Assembly (NCBI GenBank): GCA_964577145.1
Contig: CAZNXM010000004.1
Span: forward strand, 1 to 64,000
Origin: MGIIa-K1 sp964577145
GTDB taxonomy: Archaea; Thermoplasmatota; Poseidoniia; Poseidoniales; Poseidoniaceae
Length of the DNA: 64,000 nucleotides
Reading direction: 5' to 3'
Every line of letters begins with the position of its first letter. Position 1 is the stretch's first letter. The position numbers and the translations under genes were made by a program. Below, one piece after another: positions 9,027 to 18,059 of this stretch. The notes below the pieces were generated by a model. That model did no database searches, was not told the DNA's origin, and saw only the letters and a list, made by a program, of their open reading frames with translations.

Positions 9027-9917
9027 TCAACTCCTGTTAGCAATATGTGCAGCTATGATTTTCGTGGCAAGCATCGCTGCAGTGAATTCGGTCAGAGGAG
9101 TATCCTCTTGTGGCACGATTTCGTTTACGTCGGCGCTGATGACTTCACAGTTCTCGAAAACGGTCTCGATTGTTTGTACGGCATGCCAGAATGAGAGCCC
9201 TCCGGGAACAGGTGTTCCGGTGGCAGGAACAAGTGAACCATCCAAGCCATCAATGTCGATTGTGAGGTGGACGGGCCCTTCAATGCCAGATATTGATTCT
9301 AACCATTCAGCCCATGCTTTAGCACCGGTACAAGGGCTCATCACATCACGTGCGAGAAATGTGTGAATCCTTTCATCAGATTCGAAGAGGTTTGCCTCTT
9401 GTCTACAATATGCTCTGATGCCAACCTGATGGACCCCTATTGCTCCTTCGTCGAGAGAACGGGCTATTGCACAAGCATGTGAATATGGCTCGCCATCGAG
9501 TTCGTCTCTTAGGTCAGCGTGAGCATCGATCTGTACTAGTGTGACCTTCTTATCACACCCTCTTAGGATGCCAGGAAGAATTCCATGTTCACCACCAAGG
9601 AATATTGGAAATGCTCCGGAATCATATTGCTCACGAGCGTATAATCCAATTCCATCGAGTTGTTCTTGGAGAGTGTTTCCCTCTCCATTCCATGGCTCAA
9701 TAGTCTGAATTGACGCACCTGCTGGTAGTTCTTCATCGAGTAGGTCATCAAAGAGTTCTACCTGTCCTGAAGCAATAATGCAGGCCGCAGGTCCGTTTGC
9801 AGTTCCTTGGCCAAAAGAAGTGGTTAATTCATATGGGACGGAAGCGATGATGACATCAGCCGGTCCTACGGGTTCTGGTAACCCGAGGAAATTACCCTCC
9901 ACAAAGTCGTCCTCCAC
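9027..9917 (-). CDS. speB: Agmatinase / ureohydrolase
   Basis: Arginase-superfamily enzyme of 296 residues, splitting agmatine to putrescine and urea. The dimanganese ligands are visible: GGEHG, the DAHADLRDE block, and DIDGLDGSLVPATGTP (the usual DxDxxDP site with Ser instead of Pro). GTG 9917 is the only reasonable start. It is the first gene of a two-gene unit; the AdoMet decarboxylase-deoxyhypusine synthase gene starts 4 bases after its stop. In haloarchaea an agmatinase-like enzyme finishes deoxyhypusine made from agmatine (published for Haloferax), so this protein may act on free agmatine, on agmatinyl-eIF5A, or both; sequence alone does not decide. Confidence 0.9.
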   Translation of the reverse strand: MEDDFVEGNFLGLPEPVGPADVIIASVPYELTTSFGQGTANGPAACIIASGQVELFDDLLDEELPAGASIQTIEPWNGEGNTLQEQLDGIGLYAREQYDSGAFPIFLGGEHGILPGILRGCDKKVTLVQIDAHADLRDELDGEPYSHACAIARSLDEGAIGVHQVGIRAYCRQEANLFESDERIHTFLARDVMSPCTGAKAWAEWLESISGIEGPVHLTIDIDGLDGSLVPATGTPVPGGLSFWHAVQTIETVFENCEVISADVNEIVPQEDTPLTEFTAAMLATKIIAAHIANRS

Positions 9918-10066
9918 GTAATGTTCCGGGGTGATTTTGCCTTTTAACCATCCGAAAGGGCGTTTTTCGACGAAGTGTCTATTAGGGACTTCGACCTATA
10001 CATATTATTGCGTGACGGAGCCGAAGGTGTCCCGCCAAGGCCCCCCGACCGCACAAGGTGATAATG

Positions 10067-10486
10067 ATGGGAATGACAATGGCAGAACTAACTCAGGCGA
10101 TTCAACAACATATCGACATGGAGATGGATTCAGAAGTAGCCTGTGGAATGGCAGAGCACGCTCTTGGCTTCTTTGGCTTCTACGACCGAATTATCGATAA
10201 CGCTCTTGAGCCCACTGATAGGAACTTGTTTTACATGTTTCAAGACTATGACCTTCTTACTACAGAATCAGAGGAGACCACCCTTTGGGATGGTCGAGAA
10301 TGGAGGATTCACTATTGGCGCTTCAAGCCAGAACTGCGCGAGCGTGTAGAAGCATACATGTCTCGCAAGGTAAAGGAAGTCGAAATCGACCCATTTGGCG
10401 ACATTTACACCGGTGGTGGCACGATTTGGACCCGAGAGGGCGACAAGCCTGTCAATCCCAATGCTTTCACCTCTGACCACTGGTGA
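10067..10486 (+). CDS. Small conserved archaeal protein (DUF6015-like)
   Basis: Soluble protein of about 139 residues without known function. The central stretch with HALGFFGFYDRIIDN, NLFYMFQDYDLL and ETTLWDGREWR resembles a small family I recall from Thermoplasmata (DUF6015); this match is from memory. Several ATGs follow one another (10064, 10067, 10073, 10079); AGGTGAT at 10055-10061 favours 10064 or 10067. A TATA-like element (CTATACATATT) lies about 60 bases upstream. The next gene, a large surface protein, begins 54 bases downstream. Confidence 0.65.
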   Translation: MGMTMAELTQAIQQHIDMEMDSEVACGMAEHALGFFGFYDRIIDNALEPTDRNLFYMFQDYDLLTTESEETTLWDGREWRIHYWRFKPELRERVEAYMSRKVKEVEIDPFGDIYTGGGTIWTREGDKPVNPNAFTSDHW

Positions 10487-10539
10487 AACTGTACTTGGAC
10501 CCACAAGTATTGAAATGGAGCAGCGCGAGCAATATCCAT

Positions 10540-13491
10540 ATGAAGACGAGGAGCCTTATTCTCGCCGCGCTCTTTTTGACCTCGGTGGTTCCACTTTCCA
10601 CCGCAGATGATCCAGTGGGAATTAGCATTCTCACCGATTGGGGAGATGACCATGCTTACATAATCACAGGCGATGTGAATCTCTCTGATGTCAATGTCAC
10701 ACATTCACGTGATGGTTCATCTCTTGATATCGGTTTGATTTACGATACTACAGGAGCTGACCTTCGCCTAGAACTCAACTCCACTTTGGAATATGAGGAC
10801 GTCATTACAGTCTCAGTAGGAGAATTTTCGCGAACAATAACTGTGGGATTGTGGAGCCAACCTTTGGCAGACCACGAGGTTACAACCACTACGCAATGGA
10901 CGATGGACCAGCAATGGACAAATGAGTATGGTCAACAGAAATACATCTTGACTTTCGATGGCAATGGTTGGCAAGCAAGAGAGGGGAATATCCTCGAAGC
11001 TTGGGAAATGGGTGATGGTGCTTTACAAATTACCAGCAATACTGACGATGGTGGTATAATCCTAAATTTAATTCTTGAATCGGTTTGGAAGAACGAGACA
11101 ATTGTAGATGGAATTCTTACCGGGCAGGTTTTCGATGCACGTGGTGCTGGTACTATCGGTGTCGAAAACAATGGCACAGATGGAGAGGTAACAATCGAGG
11201 GTCTAGTGAGTGATGCGTGGATTAATCGTTCTCTAATCAATGGAATTGTCGATGAAAAATTCAGACTTGAGGCCAATGGCTCAATCGAGGTATTGAATAA
11301 CGAAAGCGAAGAAGGAAATTTTTCTTTGACAGGAGTTCTCGCTGTATTATTAGTCGAGACTCACGATATCAATGGCACTAGAGTTCTCGACCATCAAGAA
11401 TTTGAGGCAACTGCAGATCTAGTAATCGAGGATAACGATACTAGAATCGATATTTCGCTTGAAGTATTCCAGCAATTAGAGCGCTGGGAAAATGGAGTGA
11501 TGGTCAATGCCTATAGTAATCTAGAGGGCCATGGCTCATTTGGATTAACCAGTTCAGATGAAAATTCAAGTGTAAATATCAATGGCACAATTTATGATTT
11601 CCACCAAGCCAGTGAAGATGGTTTGACGACAATCGACGACTTCCATCTCGATGGAACGATTAGTGGAGATGCATCGGGAACCTTTGGAGTCGTGAGAAAT
11701 ATCGAAGCCGATGGACAACAAGCAAGTTGGAATGGTACAACATATGATGTAATCGTCATTCACCAGGAAGATTGGTTCAATCTAACTGGGATTGCTGGAC
11801 TACCTAATTCTGAGATTGGAGCAGGAGCGCATCACAACGAATCATGGGATTACATGGTTCCCCAAGAACACTGGGACAATCGTTCTATTCGCACCGTTTG
11901 GCAACAAACCGGCAATGACCCAAGTAGCGGCGATGAGGTTCACAACAATTCCCCAATAGAGAAGCCACTAGAGCAACCAGATGTTGAAGAAATGCTTGGC
12001 GATGTAAATGTAGGGAGAGAGATGGGCTTTGTCCCTCTTGATGCAAAAGAAGGTGATGTATTCACTCTTGACCACCAAAACGGAATGGCTCTAACAGTAA
12101 CATGTGGAATTCCAGAAGTTAAACCGATTGATGGTCACATGGTAGATACTCTCGCTTGGACGGGAGTATATTCTTCAGGCGTAGATGGTAATGCAAGTGG
12201 TAATATCATCGTAGATGGGCCGTTATCTGGACTCAATGTTGAAATTGAAAGGATAATCATTGCACCATTTGGTGAAGACAACCAAACAGTAATTGTAACT
12301 GAGAATAAACAGATAGATCGTGTACTATCACCATCAATAATTTCAATTCACGACAATACTCCACCAACGATAGTTAGCGCTACGCTCAGAGAGGGTGTAG
12401 TCACAGGTGAAGGTGGGCCAATAGCTCATCTTGAAGTCGTGGTTTCAGATCCCGATTTCAATGTTGAGAGCGTAACAGCTAACCTCTCTGGAATAGGCGG
12501 AGGAGTTGTGGAACTCTCAGATAAGGGGATGCAAGGAGATACAGAAATTGGCGACGATATCTGGACCACTCAAGTTGTTGTAATGGGCTTAGAATTAGGA
12601 AATATTTCTATCATCATTTCTGCAGATGATACCTTTGAGTCGGCTGTAAACCTCAATACTACAATAGAAGTGAGAAATCAACCACCACGTCTTGCAGAAA
12701 TCACAATAGTTCCTCATAAAATTGCACGCGGTGATATGCTCATTATCAATGCAGAGGTAATTGATGGTCATGGAGTTGCAAGTGTGCAAATTGATTTACG
12801 CGATAAAGGAGGATCGCTCCAAGACCTTGAACGAATTGGTGAATTTTGGATTGGTGAAGTGGTAATTCCCGATGGAATGTCACCTGGAGACCATCTTCTA
12901 AAGGTCAGGATGGAAGATGACCTTGGTTCTTCAATTATCGTTACTAGAACTAAGTTTTCAGGCCTCCACCATGTCGAACTTTCCGAGGATGAGGATGTAA
13001 AGGTAGAGGTGCTAAACACCCCTCCACAAATCGATGTTGGAGAAACAAGAGTGATTACTGTTGGCGATGAAGATAAGGTGTATACATTTACTGTAACCAT
13101 AACCGATCACGATAATCTTGCATCTGCGAAAATAAAACTTGGAGCATTCGCACCACCCGGCGATGAAGGCAAATGGCTCGTGTTAGAACCAAATGGCGAT
13201 GATACATATTCAATCACGGTTTCAATTCGTTCAACTATCGTAATAGGAACCCACGAAGTTCTGGTTAGAGCCACTGATATCTATGGTGCCCAATCATCTG
13301 ATGAATCACTAGCAGTAATTATTCAAGAAGAAGACAATTCTGTAATCTCTGGTGATGGACCCGATACCAAATTAATTACCTATGCAGCTGTTGGAGGAAT
13401 GATAATTCTTGCAATTGCTGGGGCTACGATTTACATCCGCCGCGGTAGTGATGGTGAAGGTGGCGGATTAGGCGGATTCGGTGAAGTCTGA
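10540..13491 (+). CDS. Large cell-surface protein, signal peptide and C-terminal anchor
   Basis: Exported protein of 983 residues, function unknown. A signal peptide (MKTRSLILAALFLTSVVPLS) starts at the ATG at 10540; the upstream in-frame extension is unlikely. Most of the chain is beta-rich with dozens of Asn-X-Ser/Thr sequons, repeated short patterns of the form GxFGVxxN or GSFGLTS, and two or three Ig/cadherin-like segments in the last 350 residues (recognisable by the repeated openings DNTPPTIVSATL, NQPPRLAEITI, NTPPQIDVGET). A single membrane segment near the C-terminus (YAAVGGMIILAIAGATIYI) and a Gly-rich tail anchor it. Likely a surface-layer, adhesion or ectodomain protein. Confidence 0.8.
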   Translation: MKTRSLILAALFLTSVVPLSTADDPVGISILTDWGDDHAYIITGDVNLSDVNVTHSRDGSSLDIGLIYDTTGADLRLELNSTLEYEDVITVSVGEFSRTITVGLWSQPLADHEVTTTTQWTMDQQWTNEYGQQKYILTFDGNGWQAREGNILEAWEMGDGALQITSNTDDGGIILNLILESVWKNETIVDGILTGQVFDARGAGTIGVENNGTDGEVTIEGLVSDAWINRSLINGIVDEKFRLEANGSIEVLNNESEEGNFSLTGVLAVLLVETHDINGTRVLDHQEFEATADLVIEDNDTRIDISLEVFQQLERWENGVMVNAYSNLEGHGSFGLTSSDENSSVNINGTIYDFHQASEDGLTTIDDFHLDGTISGDASGTFGVVRNIEADGQQASWNGTTYDVIVIHQEDWFNLTGIAGLPNSEIGAGAHHNESWDYMVPQEHWDNRSIRTVWQQTGNDPSSGDEVHNNSPIEKPLEQPDVEEMLGDVNVGREMGFVPLDAKEGDVFTLDHQNGMALTVTCGIPEVKPIDGHMVDTLAWTGVYSSGVDGNASGNIIVDGPLSGLNVEIERIIIAPFGEDNQTVIVTENKQIDRVLSPSIISIHDNTPPTIVSATLREGVVTGEGGPIAHLEVVVSDPDFNVESVTANLSGIGGGVVELSDKGMQGDTEIGDDIWTTQVVVMGLELGNISIIISADDTFESAVNLNTTIEVRNQPPRLAEITIVPHKIARGDMLIINAEVIDGHGVASVQIDLRDKGGSLQDLERIGEFWIGEVVIPDGMSPGDHLLKVRMEDDLGSSIIVTRTKFSGLHHVELSEDEDVKVEVLNTPPQIDVGETRVITVGDEDKVYTFTVTITDHDNLASAKIKLGAFAPPGDEGKWLVLEPNGDDTYSITVSIRSTIVIGTHEVLVRATDIYGAQSSDESLAVIIQEEDNSVISGDGPDTKLITYAAVGGMIILAIAGATIYIRRGSDGEGGGLGGFGEV

Positions 13492-13563
13492 AGTTTCATA
13501 ACTCAAGTTGAAGATAGTACTTGCAGGCGTGGTATTTATCCACTGTACAATTGTGGGAAATTT

Positions 13564-15234
13564 ATGCGGATAGGACCTATCCATATTCCGTTTACAAAAA
13601 AGGTTGATACTCCTTTCATATGGCTGAATAATCCAGATGCCATCAAAGTCGATGCAATGCCATCGAAGATTTCTTTCACTCCTGACCGGCCCTTTTCTAT
13701 TGTTGGTTCCATTTTCACTATGGGATTCATTATTTTTGGACTAATATTAGCGGGCATCCCTATAGGAATTATTGCAGCAGAAACCATTTACCCAATGCTC
13801 GATGAGGATAGTGATGAACCATGCTGGCCAGACCAAGATTCCGCGATAATATTGTCAGACGGAATGGTATATTGTGACTTGGGGGGGTCGACTGAGGAAT
13901 ACACCGATTATCAGATTGCAGATGGCCATTACAGAATGACGATGTATGGAGAAGAAGTCTACGAATACAGATGGTCAGAAGAAAATGGCACAATCACCTA
14001 TGCATGGTTAGATGGAGATTACAATTACTATGAATGCTGGCAATACATTAGAGCCTCAGCCTTGCCAGAGAACTTTACAGGCGATGACCTCATTGTGAAA
14101 TATGGCACAGAGGATGAATCTTATCCAGAATGGTGCAACGAGAGTCCGGATAATTCTAATATCGTGTATAGCGATACCAATTCAACCCCATTTGATGGTG
14201 AGTTATTGTACAATATTTATCCCAGTGACATGGCATATAGCATTGAAACAACTCAATTCATGGATGAAGGCAATATCCGTCACACATATCACGAGTTGGA
14301 TTGGGACAATCAGATTTATTTTGAAGAAGTAGCTTTTCTTTCAATCTTTATGTTCGTTGGATTAGCAATAATGTTGGCCCCCCTGCTCACAAGAAAACGG
14401 ATTTTAACCTTCGATACTATTGCCAACCAAGTGACTGAAGAATTCGCCAAATGGCCTAGGTTCGGCACCCACCGTGCAACAATACAGACGCCTCTGTCTG
14501 TGGACATTGTAAGAAATACTAGGGAAGTTCATCATAGTGAGAGTGGAGATGAACATTCTTCAGGAAGGACATGGACTACCTATCATGATGGAATCGACAT
14601 CACTGTCGATTTAGTTGGCCAAGGTCCACAACCAGTCCTCTTCTTGGAGGGTAATGATGCAAGAAAGGAATACGAATCGATTCTTGGTCAACTATTCTTT
14701 GTATTGGGGCTCGATCTTTCTTCAGCAGAAGAGGCGATAGATAGCACTGAAGAATTTGAAGAAGAAGCAATTTTGGGAGAACCTCGTCAAATAGAGTCGA
14801 AAGAAAACTTCCCTGGAATCATATTTATCGGAGGAGATGTGCCATATACAGTTGGCCAAACTATTGCATATACTGCCGCTTGGATTCTAGGTATCTGGGT
14901 CATTTCAGGACTTGGTTACACCTTCCTTTCACCATTCTGTGGATTAGCAGCTTTAGTGACCATCTTACAATTCCGAGGGATAATGAAGACATTACGAGGG
15001 GAATCGATAATGGTAAAAAATGGTGAAACTATGACTTTCAGGGATACAAAGGACCCCACTCGGTATGATGGAAAGATGGCCGAGATGATAGATGGCCTTG
15101 AACAGGCGGATTCTAAGTTTGAAGAAGCCACTACTGTGAAAATGGATTGGATGCCATTTGAGAATCTGAAGATGGTTAGGCTTGGTCCGATTATCGGTGG
15201 AATAATCGCTCTTGTAATCTTCGTCTTATGGTGA
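13564..15234 (+). CDS. Multi-pass membrane protein of unknown function
   Basis: Predicted integral membrane protein of 556 residues, unrecognised. One membrane helix lies near residues 48-72 (GSIFTMGFIIFGLILAGIPIG), then an acidic, Tyr/Cys-containing extracytoplasmic domain of about 180 residues, a second helix near 255-278, a soluble domain of about 150 residues, a hairpin of two helices near 435-480, and a final helix at the very end. It follows the large surface protein after a 72-base spacer and may share its expression. No catalytic motif is visible. Confidence 0.7.
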   Translation: MRIGPIHIPFTKKVDTPFIWLNNPDAIKVDAMPSKISFTPDRPFSIVGSIFTMGFIIFGLILAGIPIGIIAAETIYPMLDEDSDEPCWPDQDSAIILSDGMVYCDLGGSTEEYTDYQIADGHYRMTMYGEEVYEYRWSEENGTITYAWLDGDYNYYECWQYIRASALPENFTGDDLIVKYGTEDESYPEWCNESPDNSNIVYSDTNSTPFDGELLYNIYPSDMAYSIETTQFMDEGNIRHTYHELDWDNQIYFEEVAFLSIFMFVGLAIMLAPLLTRKRILTFDTIANQVTEEFAKWPRFGTHRATIQTPLSVDIVRNTREVHHSESGDEHSSGRTWTTYHDGIDITVDLVGQGPQPVLFLEGNDARKEYESILGQLFFVLGLDLSSAEEAIDSTEEFEEEAILGEPRQIESKENFPGIIFIGGDVPYTVGQTIAYTAAWILGIWVISGLGYTFLSPFCGLAALVTILQFRGIMKTLRGESIMVKNGETMTFRDTKDPTRYDGKMAEMIDGLEQADSKFEEATTVKMDWMPFENLKMVRLGPIIGGIIALVIFVLW

Positions 15235-15266
15235 ATTTACTTGATTCAAATTTGGAATCTATTGGA

Positions 15267-15620
15267 TTAGAAGGTCAGGACCTTTTCGCTGGTCCTTACC
15301 CACTCTGAACACTCGGCCATTGTTGAGAATTGGGCTTGCTCGTAATACGGCTGGCCTTTGGCAATTCCACACCTTTGTTGACATGTTCCGCAGACCTTTA
15401 CCGGCACACCGTTGGCGATCAAATCCTTGGTCATCTGTACCATATCATCCACACCAGGTGGTGGCTCAATTCCATCTCTAGCAAGGTCCACTGAATCGTT
15501 CATGAGAAAAATTCGTACCTCTTCACCATCAGAATTCAATTGACGAGCCAATCTTAGTGCATTCCAAGTTACATCAGTTCCATCATATGGTTGGTGGTTT
15601 AGGATAATCAGTATTGCCAT
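15267..15620 (-). CDS. DsrE/DsrF-like sulfur relay family protein
   Basis: Small cytosolic protein of 117 residues with the DsrE/YchN fold. The opening MAILIILNHQPYDG and the segment EVRIFLMNDSVDLAR match the family pattern of the first beta strands. Three cysteines cluster in KVCGTCQQRCGI; one is likely the persulfide-carrying residue known from DsrE/TusD proteins. Such proteins pass sulfur to tRNA thiolation or sulfur oxidation enzymes. The start is set at ATG 15620 rather than two codons earlier. It stands alone between a convergent membrane protein gene and the tRNA-Gly region. Confidence 0.82.
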   Translation of the reverse strand: MAILIILNHQPYDGTDVTWNALRLARQLNSDGEEVRIFLMNDSVDLARDGIEPPPGVDDMVQMTKDLIANGVPVKVCGTCQQRCGIAKGQPYYEQAQFSTMAECSEWVRTSEKVLTF

Positions 15621-15670
15621 GTACAACGGTCAGAGGCCAATTATTTCAACCATCCGAAACAATTTCACGC

Positions 15671-15714
15671 CTCTGTTCTACTACATAGAAAATTGACAAC
15701 AACGTAGAACAGAG
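15671..15714. repeat. 11-bp inverted repeat
   Basis: CTCTGTTCTAC at 15671-15681 is repeated in reverse complement at 15704-15714 with a 22-base AT-rich spacer. It sits beside the partial tRNA copy that begins at 15715. It could be an operator, a hairpin, or the remnant of a mobile element end. Confidence 0.7.
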
Positions 15715-15729
15715 TGCGAGAGCCGGGAC
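15715..15729 (-). repeat. Partial copy of the tRNA-Gly 3' end
   Basis: TGCGAGAGCCGGGAC is identical to the last 15 bases of the tRNA-Gly gene at 15795-15809 (same orientation, 80 bases apart). A repeated tRNA 3' end is what integrases leave behind as an attachment site, though the 65 bases between the copies hold no gene. Confidence 0.6.
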
Positions 15730-15794
15730 CCGTAGGTTGGGATGTGCGAAGCGAAGGAACCGAGGGTAAGGCTAACGCATTGAGCGAAGGGAGA

Positions 15795-15866
15795 TGCGAG
15801 AGCCGGGACTCGAACCCGGGTTCAAGCGTTGGCAACGCTCGGTGATAACCACTACACCACTCTCGC
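15795..15866 (-). tRNA. tRNA-Gly (anticodon GCC)
   Basis: Read on the minus strand from 15866 the sequence folds into a full cloverleaf: acceptor GCGAGAG paired with CTCTCGC, D arm GTG/CAC with the loop containing AGTGGTTAT, anticodon stem GAGCG/CGCTT around the loop TTGCCAA (anticodon GCC), T stem CCGGG/CCCGG around TTCGAGT, and discriminator A. CCA is not encoded and there is no intron. The GGTGTAGTGGTTATCAC D arm is typical of archaeal tRNA-Gly. Confidence 0.96.
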
Positions 15867-15947
15867 AAGTGCAACCATCGGATTGGACGGGGGTATAAAC
15901 CGTTGTCGATGTAGCAGAATAGGTTCAAAGTTGGGAGTCTCAAATGG

Positions 15948-16313
15948 TTAAAGTGACTCAAGTCCTCTAATCTTATCTTCAATAATCGAAGCACATTTCT
16001 CGAATACCTCAAGTGTTTGACCAAATGGGTCTTCGATTCCCCAATCTTGGTCGATTCGAATTGCGGGACAATCTACTCCACATCCCATTGAAATTACCAT
16101 TTCAAAGGATTGCCAATCGATGCTGTTGACCTGCTTTGGGCTCAGTCCCTCTGTGCTAAATCCTCTTTTCTCAAGTGCTTTCAGAGCATTCAAACTGACA
16201 TTGGATTCGGGATGGGTTCCTGCCGAGGATGCTTCATGTCCTAAACCGCGAGCAATAGCTTCAGCCATTTGAGACCTGCAGGAGTTACCAACACATACGA
16301 AGAGGAGGCGCAC
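15948..16313 (-). CDS. Arsenate reductase ArsC / low-molecular-weight phosphatase fold
   Basis: Protein of 121 residues in the low-molecular-weight tyrosine phosphatase fold. The P-loop CVGNSCRS (CX5R, Cys7-Arg13) is at the N-terminus, two further Cys stand in SMGCGVDCP, and the general acid Asp lies in DWGIEDPFGQ. The extra Cys pair is the mark of the thioredoxin-coupled arsenate reductases, which relay a disulfide after reducing arsenate. GTG 16313 is chosen because it puts the P-loop at the expected distance; a longer reading from 16418 would overlap the divergent gene. No other arsenic gene is nearby, so a phosphatase role remains possible. Confidence 0.82.
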   Translation of the reverse strand: MRLLFVCVGNSCRSQMAEAIARGLGHEASSAGTHPESNVSLNALKALEKRGFSTEGLSPKQVNSIDWQSFEMVISMGCGVDCPAIRIDQDWGIEDPFGQTLEVFEKCASIIEDKIRGLESL

Positions 16314-16366
16314 GTAAGTGCGGTGATGCTTCTTGTCTATGAATGATGACTTTGTGGACTCGAATA

Positions 16367-16705
16367 ATGTGGAAGCCAATTCTATGGTATGCGGCGATAT
16401 ATTCTGCATTTTTTGCAATTCATATTATTGCTGCAGCAAATGACTTAGATATGCTGTTCAAGATTGTTGCAATCATCATTACTGGTCAAACAATGTTGGC
16501 TGGATTATGTATTCATTTTCTAAATGGGGATGTGAGACACACACGAATACCAGTAGTGTTTTTGGCAGCAGGACTTGGATGGGCATATGCAGGCATGAAT
16601 GAGAGTTGGACAATTGCATTATGGGTATTAGGGGCGGTATTTTTGCAAATTGGAACTGAAAAAGGATTGAAGTACAGTGCGCCCGCCGAGTCAATCAATG
16701 TCTGA
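16367..16705 (+). CDS. Small membrane protein, 3-4 helices
   Basis: Unrecognised hydrophobic protein of 112 residues. Helices can be seen around residues 5-25 (ILWYAAIYSAFFAIHIIAAA), 30-50, 60-82 and 85-102. ATG 16367 is preferred because it leaves 53 bases to the divergent arsenate reductase gene. Its 3' end overlaps the start of the Mrp ATPase gene by 8 bases, so the two are probably cotranscribed; a functional link is not evident. Confidence 0.65.
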   Translation: MWKPILWYAAIYSAFFAIHIIAAANDLDMLFKIVAIIITGQTMLAGLCIHFLNGDVRHTRIPVVFLAAGLGWAYAGMNESWTIALWVLGAVFLQIGTEKGLKYSAPAESINV

Positions 16706-17702
16706 CTCTCCTGTCAAGGTAAATACTCCTGGTGCAGCTCCAGCAGAGCCATCTCCTGAAGACCAGAAGAAGATGGAGCAAGCCTACAACCAGATGAAAA
16801 GAAAGATGTCTATTGCTGAGATGGGTAAATCGATCAAACACAAGTTGATGGTATTATCTGGAAAGGGCGGAGTCGGAAAATCCACTGTGGCTACAGGGCT
16901 TGCTCTTTCATTGGCTCAGCAGGGCCTCAAAGTTGGATTATTGGATATCGATATCACAGGTCCGAACGTACCTAAAATGATGGGTCTGAGTAATCACAGG
17001 TTACATGTTGAGGCAGGTAGGATTCATCCAGCGGTAGGACATCTTGGTGTGAAAGTAATCTCGATGGCTTTCTTGCTTGAGGATGAGGATACTCCTGTTG
17101 TCTGGCGTGGCCCTATCAAACTGGGAGCAATCCAGCAATTCATCGGAGATGTAGAATGGGGCGAACTCGATTATCTAGTAATTGACTTCCCACCCGGTAC
17201 AAGCGATGAACCCCTTACGGTAGCACAAAACTTGCCAGATATCGATGGAATGGTCATCGTTACTACTCCGCAATCAGTAGCCCTTCTTGACTCACGCAAG
17301 TCGATAACATTCGCAAAGTCCCTCAAGGTTCCAGTTACAGGAGTTATCGAAAATATGAGCGGATATACTGTGCGCGGTAAAGCAGCAGCAGATTCCGAAA
17401 TAGAGGTTGCAGGTCCTGGAGGTATTACGATTCCAGTCCAAGTTGACTCAAATGGCGATTGGCATGTTACATTGGATATTTTCAAATCTGGAGGCGGGCA
17501 GAAAACCGCTGAGGAATTCGGAGTACCATTCCTTGGAAAGGTACCATTCGACCCCGGTTTCGTACGTGGTGGAGACGATGGAGTTCACCGTATTGTTTCC
17601 GATCCCGATGGTTTGTCTTCAATTGCATTTGCAAATGTTGTTTCCAGCATACAGAGTGAGGTAGAAGGAGCATCATCATCTTCTACACTCGAAATAATCT
17701 GA
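16698..17702 (+). CDS. Mrp/NBP35-type P-loop ATPase without the Cys pair
   Basis: Member of the Mrp/ApbC/NBP35 family of iron-sulfur cluster carrier ATPases, 334 residues. The deviant Walker A GKGGVGKST lies near residue 54, the ITGPNVPKM segment follows, and DFPPGTSDEP is the Walker B region. Family members bind a bridging 4Fe-4S cluster through a CxxC after ENMSG. Here ENMSG is followed by TVRGKAAAD and an insert of about 30 residues without any Cys before the conserved GGGQKTAEEFGVPFLG block, so cluster carriage in the usual way looks impossible. DUF971 follows 9 bases downstream, an association known from bacteria. Confidence 0.87.
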   Translation: MSDSPVKVNTPGAAPAEPSPEDQKKMEQAYNQMKRKMSIAEMGKSIKHKLMVLSGKGGVGKSTVATGLALSLAQQGLKVGLLDIDITGPNVPKMMGLSNHRLHVEAGRIHPAVGHLGVKVISMAFLLEDEDTPVVWRGPIKLGAIQQFIGDVEWGELDYLVIDFPPGTSDEPLTVAQNLPDIDGMVIVTTPQSVALLDSRKSITFAKSLKVPVTGVIENMSGYTVRGKAAADSEIEVAGPGGITIPVQVDSNGDWHVTLDIFKSGGGQKTAEEFGVPFLGKVPFDPGFVRGGDDGVHRIVSDPDGLSSIAFANVVSSIQSEVEGASSSSTLEII

Positions 17703-17711
17703 GGGACGCAT

Positions 17712-18059
17712 ATGGCAATTCCCACTTTGACACGACTCGAGCGCAGAGATGTAGACATGCATCTCACATGGGATGATGGAACTATTCACGAAATACGCTA
17801 CGATGATTTGCGCCATGCTTGTCCATGTGCAAATTGCTCTCCTCAACGAAATTCTGATGACTCTTCCTTTGTGTTGAGACAATCCGTTGATGCATTACTT
17901 GCAGAAAAGCCAACTGTTCGACCTACAGGGAATTACGCGTTGACCTTTGAATGGACAACGGGATGCTCTTCGGGGATTTATCGCTTTGAGCGAATTTGGC
18001 GAATTGGACAGAATGAGGACCCCGACCAAGGCAAGCAGTATGTTCACGGTGCATGGTGA
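17712..18059 (+). CDS. DUF971 family protein
   Basis: Protein of 115 residues with the DUF971 fold, the same domain found at the N-terminus of gamma-butyrobetaine hydroxylase. The pattern is a WDDGTIHEIRYDDLRHACPCANC segment (positions ~20-42) and a C-terminal GIYRFERIWRIG. The CPCANC cysteines and a further TGCSSG are candidate metal ligands. In bacteria DUF971 is often fused or adjacent to Mrp, and here it lies 9 bases after the Mrp gene, which supports a joint role in iron-sulfur or metal handling. A 7-bp hairpin begins right after the stop codon. Confidence 0.82.
   Translation: MAIPTLTRLERRDVDMHLTWDDGTIHEIRYDDLRHACPCANCSPQRNSDDSSFVLRQSVDALLAEKPTVRPTGNYALTFEWTTGCSSGIYRFERIWRIGQNEDPDQGKQYVHGAW

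Noticed and set aside
15665..16024. Minus-strand frame of 119 codons across the tRNA-Gly gene
   Set aside because: It reads through the tRNA and the start of the ArsC-like gene's tail, so it is a shadow.
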